DNA from: Bacteroidales bacterium UBA6366
Lineage (GTDB): Bacteria > Bacteroidota > Bacteroidia > Bacteroidales > UBA932
Direction of reading: 5' to 3'
Assembly (NCBI GenBank): GCA_002438845.1
Contig: DJRG01000018.1
Location: 1-12,570 of the forward strand
DNA: 12,570 nt
Part shown: piece after piece, positions 6,784-12,570 of the stretch
Layout of the letters: each line of letters opens with the position of its first letter
How positions within the stretch are numbered: position 1 is the stretch's first letter
Made by a program: the position numbers and the translations under genes
The notes under the pieces: model-generated
What the model was told of the DNA's origin: nothing
What the model saw: the letters and a program-made list of their open reading frames with translations, nothing else
Database searches by the model: none

Positions 6784-9700
6784 ATGACAAACGAACTGAC
6801 AAATCCAGACTATTTGTTTGAGGTCAGTTGGGAGGTGTGCAACAAGGTCGGCGGCATCTACACTGTGATTGCCACCAAATCACTTTACCTGAAGCAGCAG
6901 CTTCACAAGCACCACATCCTGATCGGCCCTGATGTCTGGATGGACACTGAAAGCAATCCGGATTTCATCGAGGATCCGCATCTTTACAGTCTATGGAAAG
7001 CCCAGGCCGCGTCTGAGGGAATCAGAGTGCGGATCGGCAAATGGAACGTTCCCGGAAATCCTATCGCCATTCTGGTGGATTTCAAGCAGTTCCTTACAAG
7101 CCAGAATGACATTCTGTCAAAGTACTGGGAGCGTTTCCAAGTCGATTCCATCACCGGAAACTGGGACTACAAGGAGAATTTCCTTTTCGGCTACGCCGCC
7201 GGAAAAGTGATAGAGAGCTTCAGAAACTTCAATCTGAGTGCGTCTGACAAGGTTGTGGCCCAGTTCCACGAGTGGCAGACCGGAGCCGGACTCCTTTACC
7301 TTAAATATAAGCAGCTCCCTGTCGCCACCGTGTTCACGACCCACGCCACGGTTGTCGGCCGCTGCATCGCTGGCAACAACCTGCCTCTGTACGATTCGAT
7401 GAACCTCTACGATGGAGACCAGAAGGCCCGCCAGTTCAATGTGATAGCCCGCCACTCGCTTGAGAAGAAATCGGCTCAGAACGCTGACATATTCACAACC
7501 GTCAGTGAGATCACCGCGAAAGAGTGCGAGCAGTTCCTCCAGCGCAAGGTGGATGTCGTGACTCCTAACGGATTCGAGAACAGTTTCACTCCGGCCACGG
7601 ATGAGGAATATGACGAGAAGCGTCGCGCCGCGCGTGCCAAGTTGATAGAGGTTGCCGCAGCGATGTCGGGCGAGGAGGTGTCTAAGGATGCCATCCTTAT
7701 AGGCATCGGGGGGCGTTATGAGTATCGCAACAAAGGCATTGACGTGTTCATCGACGCACTCAAGAAGCTTCAGGACACCGAGGCGCAAGGCCGTGACATC
7801 CAGGCATTCATAATGATTCCTTCCGGTCACAACGGAGCCGACAAAGATCTGGTCGCAAAACTCTCCGGCACCGGTTCGGCGGATTACACAACACAGGTCT
7901 CCCACTATCTGATGGACAATGAATATGACGTCATCACCCGTCGTTTCAAGGAGTTGGGCTTCACCAACGCCAAGGGAAGCCGTGTGAAGGTCTATTTCAT
8001 CCCATCCTATCTGAACGGGACGGACGGAGTGTTCAACATGAAGTACTACGACTTGCTTGTGGGGCTTGACCTGACTCTGTTCCCGTCATATTACGAGCCT
8101 TGGGGCTACACTCCTCTGGAGAGCCTTGCGTTCAGCATTCCGTCACTTACCACAAGTCTGGCCGGTTTCGGCCTTTGGGTAAGGTCGCACTATGGCAAGG
8201 AACATCCGGGCATCACTGTCCTTGACAGGAATGACTCGAACTATTTCGAGGTCGTGGACGGAGTCGTGGCGAGGATCAAGGAGATCGCCGCTCTCGACAG
8301 CGAAGGCCGCAAGGCGTACATGGCTTCGGCAAAGGATGTCTCCACGATAGCCCTGTGGGAAAACCAGATACAGTATTACAAGGAAGCATATTCAAAGGCC
8401 ATAGAGAAAGTGATTGAGGCCAAGGGTGCTTTTCCGGATGAACTTAATGAAGAAAAATCAATGGCATACAAGAAGATAGAAATCAACAACCCTACTTGGA
8501 AGAGCGTGATGGTGACCCGTCACCTTCCGACCGCTCTCTCTGGGCTTGAGACACTTTCCAAGAACCTTTGGTGGTGCTGGAACGAGTCAGCGAAATCCCT
8601 TTTCAAATCGATCGACCCGGTCATCTGGCACAACACCTGCCACAACCCTATGGCCCTGCTTGACGCTGTGAGTCTCAAGAGGTTCAAGGCTCTGGCCAAG
8701 GACGATGCTTTCCTTGGGGAACTCAAGTCCGTGATGGACGAGTTCAACGCCTACATGGCTCTCAAGGCCGAGCGCAAGGATCCATCCATCGCTTATTTCT
8801 GCATGGAGTATGGTCTTGATACATCGCTGAAGATCTATTCCGGAGGTCTCGGACTTCTGGCCGGTGACTATCTGAAGGAGACCAGTGACATGAATGTCAA
8901 TCTTGTGGCAGTCGGATTGCTTTACCGTTACGGTTACTTCACCCAGATCATCACTGGTCAGGGCGAGCAGGTGGCCCGTTACGATGCGCAGGACTTCACT
9001 AAGATTCCGGCCGAGCCAGTCATGGATGCCGAGGGTAACTGGATGACCACGAGCGTCGCCTTCCCTGGACGTACAATCACAGCCCGCCTCTGGAAGGTGG
9101 CCGTAGGACGTACAGACCTCTATCTGCTTGACACAGATTATGAGGCGAACTCTCCTGAGGATCGTCAGGTGACCTATCACCTCTACGGAGGCGATTGGGA
9201 GAACCGTCTGAAGCAGGAACTCCTTCTGGGTGTCGGTGGCATCAGGGCCCTCAGAAATCTCGGAATCAATCCGCAGATCTACCATTGCAACGAAGGTCAC
9301 GCCGCTTTCACCGGACTGGAGAGGCTTCGTGAATATATTCAAAATGACAATCTTGACTTCGGCGAGGCGCTTGAGGTCGTGAGGGCTTCTTCGCTCTTCA
9401 CCACCCACACCCCTGTGCCGGCAGGCCACGACGCTTTCGATGAGGGGTTGTTAAGGAAATATATCGGCCACTACCCTCAACGCCTGAAGGTTGATTGGGA
9501 GACCATGATGGGACTTGGCAAGGTAAACGGAAGTGATGTGAACGAGGAGTTCTCCATGAGTATTCTTGCCGCCAACCTCTCGCAGAACGTCAATGGAGTC
9601 TCGATGCTTCACGGCAAGGTGAGCAAGGACATATTCAGCAAGATGTACCCTGGCTATCTGCCGGAGGAGCTGTTTATCAGCTATGTGACCAACGGTGTGC

Positions 9701-11025
9701 ACTATCCGACTTGGGCCGCTGCGGAATGGAAGAAGATCCATGCCCGTGTGTTCGGACCTGAGTTCGCCACCCATCACTACGACAAGTCTTGCTTCGAGGG
9801 CATCTACAAAGTCGCGGACTCCGAGATCTGGGAGACCAGAAAGACCCTCAAGAAGAGGCTCATCGACATAGTGAAGGAGCGCATCTCCGATCCTGCCCAG
9901 TGCAATCATTACTCTCCGAGCCAGATTGTGGCGATCAAGGAGAACCTTCGTGATGATGTGCTGACAATCGGTTTCGCCCGCCGTTTCGCGACCTACAAGA
10001 GAGGAACTCTTCTCTTTACTGATCTTGACAGGCTCGATGCCATCGTCAACGATCCGAAGCATCCTGTTCAGTTCCTGTTCGCCGGCAAGGCTCACCCTGC
10101 CGACAAGGCCGGTCAGGACCTCATCAAGAGGATCATAGAGATCTCCAAGCAGGATCGCTTCGTCGGAAAGATCGTCTTCATCCCTGGCTATGACATTTCT
10201 CTCGCGAAGAGGCTCGTTCAGGGTGTTGATGTGTGGATGAACAACCCTACAAGGCCTCTTGAGGCTTCCGGAACATCCGGTGAGAAGGCTTCCATGAACG
10301 GAGTGATGCACTTCTCCGTGCTTGACGGCTGGTGGGTCGAGGGCTACAAGCCGGGTGCCGGCTGGGCTCTTCCTCTGGAGCGCACCTACGATGACCAGAA
10401 CTACCAGAACGAGCTTGACGCCGCCACGATCTACACCACGATCGAGAACGAGATCGCTCCTGCCTACTACGATGTGGACAAGGCTCTCGGCCTGTCTCCT
10501 ACTTGGGTAGGTTACATCAAGAACACGATAGCTCAGGTGGCCAATAACTTCACTACCAACAGAATGCTGACTGACTATTGTGATCAGTACTACAATCCTC
10601 AGTCTGAGCGCTCAGGAAAGATGGATGCTGACGACTACAAGATGGCGCGTGAGATTTCCGCCTGGAAGAAGAAAGCCCGTCGCGAGTGGCAGAACGTTGA
10701 GGTCATCTCACAGACGCAGCCGGATCCTTCGTACAGTCTTTCCGAGTCAAATGCCTTGACTTCTGAGGTTGTGCTGAATCTTGGCGATCTTTCTCCGGAG
10801 GACATCGGTGTGGAGATGCTGTTCGCCACAACGGACGTCAAGCATCAGCTGCATATTCAAGAAAAGTGTGACTACGATGTGGTTGAGTTCAATGACGGAG
10901 TCGCCAAATACCGCGCGTCCATTCTTCCTGACAGGACAGGTATGTACCAGGTGGCGGTCAGGATGTACGCCAAGAACCCTTTGTTGCCTCACAGACAGGA
11001 TTTTGAACTAGTGAAATGGTTATAG
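6784..11025 (+). CDS. glgP: Fusion of GT3 glycogen synthase and GT35 alpha-glucan (glycogen) phosphorylase
   Basis: A 1413-residue cytoplasmic protein joining glycogen elongation and phosphorolysis. Residues 1 to about 545 are a eukaryotic-type GT3 synthase: FEVSWEVCNKVGGIYT (12-27), QFHEWQTG (160-167), TTHATVVGR, the donor-phosphate Arg311/Lys317 pair in GRYEYRNKG, and the catalytic E-x7-E EPWGYTPLE (Glu438, Glu446). Residues from about 580 are a DUF3417 segment (LSKNLWWCW), then a GT35 catalytic domain of the short bacterial/archaeal type (YFCMEYGL, HCNEGHAAF, TTHTPVPAGHD). The PLP lysine is Lys1168 in SGTSGEKA. The last ~90 residues look like the family's C-terminal beta domain. Met560 (ATG at 8461) opens an 854-residue segment, about the length of stand-alone phosphorylases of this group. 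The eukaryotic arginine cluster for glucose-6-phosphate control is absent. The gene starts 3 bases after the GH57 stop. Confidence 0.95.
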   Translation: MTNELTNPDYLFEVSWEVCNKVGGIYTVIATKSLYLKQQLHKHHILIGPDVWMDTESNPDFIEDPHLYSLWKAQAASEGIRVRIGKWNVPGNPIAILVDFKQFLTSQNDILSKYWERFQVDSITGNWDYKENFLFGYAAGKVIESFRNFNLSASDKVVAQFHEWQTGAGLLYLKYKQLPVATVFTTHATVVGRCIAGNNLPLYDSMNLYDGDQKARQFNVIARHSLEKKSAQNADIFTTVSEITAKECEQFLQRKVDVVTPNGFENSFTPATDEEYDEKRRAARAKLIEVAAAMSGEEVSKDAILIGIGGRYEYRNKGIDVFIDALKKLQDTEAQGRDIQAFIMIPSGHNGADKDLVAKLSGTGSADYTTQVSHYLMDNEYDVITRRFKELGFTNAKGSRVKVYFIPSYLNGTDGVFNMKYYDLLVGLDLTLFPSYYEPWGYTPLESLAFSIPSLTTSLAGFGLWVRSHYGKEHPGITVLDRNDSNYFEVVDGVVARIKEIAALDSEGRKAYMASAKDVSTIALWENQIQYYKEAYSKAIEKVIEAKGAFPDELNEEKSMAYKKIEINNPTWKSVMVTRHLPTALSGLETLSKNLWWCWNESAKSLFKSIDPVIWHNTCHNPMALLDAVSLKRFKALAKDDAFLGELKSVMDEFNAYMALKAERKDPSIAYFCMEYGLDTSLKIYSGGLGLLAGDYLKETSDMNVNLVAVGLLYRYGYFTQIITGQGEQVARYDAQDFTKIPAEPVMDAEGNWMTTSVAFPGRTITARLWKVAVGRTDLYLLDTDYEANSPEDRQVTYHLYGGDWENRLKQELLLGVGGIRALRNLGINPQIYHCNEGHAAFTGLERLREYIQNDNLDFGEALEVVRASSLFTTHTPVPAGHDAFDEGLLRKYIGHYPQRLKVDWETMMGLGKVNGSDVNEEFSMSILAANLSQNVNGVSMLHGKVSKDIFSKMYPGYLPEELFISYVTNGVHYPTWAAAEWKKIHARVFGPEFATHHYDKSCFEGIYKVADSEIWETRKTLKKRLIDIVKERISDPAQCNHYSPSQIVAIKENLRDDVLTIGFARRFATYKRGTLLFTDLDRLDAIVNDPKHPVQFLFAGKAHPADKAGQDLIKRIIEISKQDRFVGKIVFIPGYDISLAKRLVQGVDVWMNNPTRPLEASGTSGEKASMNGVMHFSVLDGWWVEGYKPGAGWALPLERTYDDQNYQNELDAATIYTTIENEIAPAYYDVDKALGLSPTWVGYIKNTIAQVANNFTTNRMLTDYCDQYYNPQSERSGKMDADDYKMAREISAWKKKARREWQNVEVISQTQPDPSYSLSESNALTSEVVLNLGDLSPEDIGVEMLFATTDVKHQLHIQEKCDYDVVEFNDGVAKYRASILPDRTGMYQVAVRMYAKNPLLPHRQDFELVKWL

Positions 11026-11894
11026 CGACCGGATTCTTTGACGGTGTCCACATCGGGCACCGTTTTGTGATTGAGCGGCTTGTGAACGCTGCCAGGGAGA
11101 GGGGCGACCAGAGCATGGTCGTCACTTTCTGGCCGCATCCGCGCAACGTGCTTCAAGACGATGCCCGCAACCTTCGGCTTCTCACATCTCTGGATGAGAA
11201 GAAGGCGTTGCTGAAAGGGCTCGGTGTCGATCATGTTGAGGTGCTGCCTTTCACCAAAGAGTTCAGCCGGTTGACCACTCAGGAATATTTCCGTGATGTC
11301 CTCATCCTTCGTTTCGGTGCGAAGGCCGTTCTGATTGGCTACGACAACCGGATGGGCTGTGATCCGCAGACTCCGGAATCCATCGAGAGAATCGCTGAGG
11401 GTGAGGGACTTGATGTAGTCCGTCTGGGCAGCGTCACCTCTCCTTCCGGTGTCACGGTCAGCTCCACGAAGATCCGTGAGGCTGTCGCCACCGGGGAGAT
11501 GGAGACCGCAGCCGCGATGCTTGGCTATGAATATTCCTTGCTGGGAGTTGTCGTGGCCGGTAACCGCCTTGGTCGCACAATAGGTTTCCCGACAGCTAAC
11601 ATCCAGCTCTACGAGCCTTTGAAACTGGTCCCCGGCAACGGTGTCTATTCCGTTGAGGCCGAGACCCTTGGCCGTAAGTTCAAGGGAATGTGCAACATCG
11701 GTGTCCGCCCGACCGTTCGCTCCGGTGGCCAGCGTACAATCGAGACCAACATTTTTGACTTTGATGAGGACATCTACGGCCTTGATCTAAAAGTCACCTT
11801 CCACCACAAAATCCGTGACGAGCGCCGCTTCGACTCCATCGATGCCCTCCAGACCCAGCTCACCGCCGACAAGGCTCTCATTCTGGCGGAATGA
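11016..11894 (+). CDS. ribF: Bifunctional riboflavin kinase / FMN adenylyltransferase (FAD synthetase)
   Basis: RibF phosphorylates riboflavin to FMN and then adenylylates FMN to FAD in the cytoplasm. The 292 residues open with the adenylyltransferase domain: GFFDGVHIGHR with the HIGH-type nucleotide-binding site near the N-terminus, TFWPHPR, and SSTKIRE. The flavokinase domain follows from about 175, with GRTIGFPTANI and NIGVRPTV, then ETNIFDFDEDIYG, where E. coli-type enzymes usually have EVHLLDF. The start is fixed: an in-frame TGA at 11004-11006 precedes the only nearby ATG, at 11016. The ATG lies within the last codons of the fusion gene (10-base overlap), implying translational coupling. 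The protein lacks the 10-20 residues that usually precede the adenylyltransferase core and is slightly shorter than the ~310-residue norm. Its link to glycogen metabolism is probably only positional. Confidence 0.95.
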   Translation: MVIATGFFDGVHIGHRFVIERLVNAARERGDQSMVVTFWPHPRNVLQDDARNLRLLTSLDEKKALLKGLGVDHVEVLPFTKEFSRLTTQEYFRDVLILRFGAKAVLIGYDNRMGCDPQTPESIERIAEGEGLDVVRLGSVTSPSGVTVSSTKIREAVATGEMETAAAMLGYEYSLLGVVVAGNRLGRTIGFPTANIQLYEPLKLVPGNGVYSVEAETLGRKFKGMCNIGVRPTVRSGGQRTIETNIFDFDEDIYGLDLKVTFHHKIRDERRFDSIDALQTQLTADKALILAE

Positions 11895-12159
11895 CTATGC
11901 GGCGTTACTGATCTTGGCATGCCCCTTATATTTTATTTTTTGCTCCGGGGCGCGAATCCCGCTTTGGATGTTCGGTTTCCTGTATTAATCACTACTATGC
12001 TTGCATTCGGCTTTTGGATTCTTTCGTACGTAGAACTGGCTGGTTTGCGCACAAGACTTTCATTTTCAACAATTCGTGAGTATAAGATGCTGTTTGGCGC
12101 ACGGAATGGAGGGAGGAGAGGTTGCTGGGAGCAGCTTCGTATGTGCGGTGTCTTGGCGG
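11895..12159. other. Convergent intergenic region with a degenerate palindrome
   Basis: This 265-base gap separates the stop codons of ribF and the convergent protease gene, and looks more AT-rich than the operon. No convincing terminator with a strong stem and T-run is visible. At 11948-11957 GGGCGCGAAT differs by one base from the arm of the repeat at 61-103. CGAATCC (11953-11959) can pair with GGA and TTCG at 11966-11974 around a 6-base loop, with a 2-base bulge. A loose direct repeat, GTTTG(G)CGCAC, occurs at 12043-12052 and 12092-12102. The only ORF, starting at 11919, overlaps the protease gene and is not credible. Confidence 0.5.
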
Positions 12160-12570
12160 CTATTCCACGAGGAAGTCATAAAACGGTGTCCAAAAGTAGT
12201 TGTTTGGCTGGAGATACAGCTTTTTGGCCTTGAAATCGATGACCATGTTGAAGCGTTTCAGGAAATTGTTTCCAATCGTGCCGTCGATGCCGCTCTTGCT
12301 CTGCATTCCTTCCGTCAATGTGGAAAACGCACCGGTGACTTTCGGTAATATGTATGGCCCGACAGTGACCTCATCGAAAAAGACATTTCTAAGTTCTCCG
12401 CTTCCTTCATCTGAACTGGAAATATGTGAGATGGCGAATGGCTTTTGGGTGTCGAGCAGATTGTGACTGTTTACGAATGGGGTGTTAAGGTCGATAACCC
12501 TGTCCGATCCGGTGTCAACTTCCAGCAGCAGATCATATTCAGTGCCGCTGATTTTTACGGGCATCGTGAT
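12160..12570 (-). CDS. Retropepsin-like aspartic protease, N-terminal part outside the window
   Basis: The visible 136 residues are the C-terminal portion of a clan-AA (retropepsin/pepsin-like) aspartic protease. The reading frame is open to the window edge, and the Met at 12564 is probably internal, because ITMPVKISGTEYDLLLEVDTGSD matches the middle of such proteins. The catalytic motif is DTGS (Asp codon at 12514-12516). The second family signature, GIDGTIGNNFLKRFNMVIDF, sits 35 residues from the end and is followed by a strand (KKLYLQP) and a short tail, so the C-terminus looks complete, with no PDZ domain after it. Such proteins in Bacteroidetes are often exported, but no signal peptide can be judged here. 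The gene converges on ribF and appears less GC-rich than the operon. The substrate is unknown. Confidence 0.8.
   Translation of the reverse strand: MTMPVKISGTEYDLLLEVDTGSDRVIDLNTPFVNSHNLLDTQKPFAISHISSSDEGSGELRNVFFDEVTVGPYILPKVTGAFSTLTEGMQSKSGIDGTIGNNFLKRFNMVIDFKAKKLYLQPNNYFWTPFYDFLVE

Noticed and set aside
9451..10311. 286-codon - strand ORF antisense to the phosphorylase domain
   Set aside because: It is a frame shadow of the well-supported GT35 coding sequence.
12189..12230. Inverted CCAAAAG / CTTTTTGG pair considered as a terminator for ribF
   Set aside because: It is inside the protease coding sequence, imperfect, widely spaced and about 300 bases after the ribF stop.
11919..12233. Small ORF with hydrophobic segments after ribF
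   Set aside because: It runs into the protease gene on the other strand, its second half is not protein-like, and the hydrophobic stretch is expected from T-rich DNA.

Overview
The window looks like a chromosomal segment of a member of the Bacteroidetes, most likely Bacteroidales. Four things point there: the gene set and order (debranching enzyme, GT4 glycosyltransferase and GH57 protein side by side), weak or absent Shine-Dalgarno sequences before most genes, a promoter close to the Bacteroidetes TTTG / TAnnTTTG type ahead of the first gene, and a retropepsin-like protease of a type common in that phylum. This assignment is inference from sequence features; no search was run.

Positions 1-163 are non-coding. 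They carry a strong inverted repeat with a duplicated left arm (61-103) and a candidate promoter (108-141). From 164 to 11894 six genes run on the + strand with gaps of 13, 4, 9 and 3 bases and then a 10-base overlap, so they read as one operon: a eukaryotic-type (GBE1-like) glycogen branching enzyme, a glycogen debranching enzyme (GDE/GH133-like) with altered motifs, a GT4 glycogen-synthase-like glycosyltransferase, a GH57 alpha-glucan enzyme with a very basic C-terminal tail, a 1413-residue fusion of a eukaryotic-type GT3 glycogen synthase to a full-length GT35 glycogen phosphorylase, and RibF. After a 265-base intergenic stretch, a retropepsin-like aspartic protease on the - strand converges on the operon and runs off the right edge.

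The five enzymes cover a whole intracellular glycogen cycle. The GT3 domain, and perhaps the GT4 protein, elongates chains; the branching enzyme introduces alpha-1,6 branches; the GT35 domain releases glucose-1-phosphate; the GH57 and debranching proteins process branch stubs. None shows a signal peptide, so the work is cytoplasmic. No ADP-glucose pyrophosphorylase (glgC) is present, in line with the usual UDP-glucose preference of GT3.

The points most worth a second look are: fusion of opposing enzymes (synthase and phosphorylase), with the phosphorylase start codon apparently kept as an internal ATG; a 39-base perfect palindromic element inside the coding sequence of the GH57 tail; in-frame juxtaposition of the GH57 gene and the fusion gene, separated only by TAATAA; and several substitutions in otherwise conserved motifs of the debranching enzyme.
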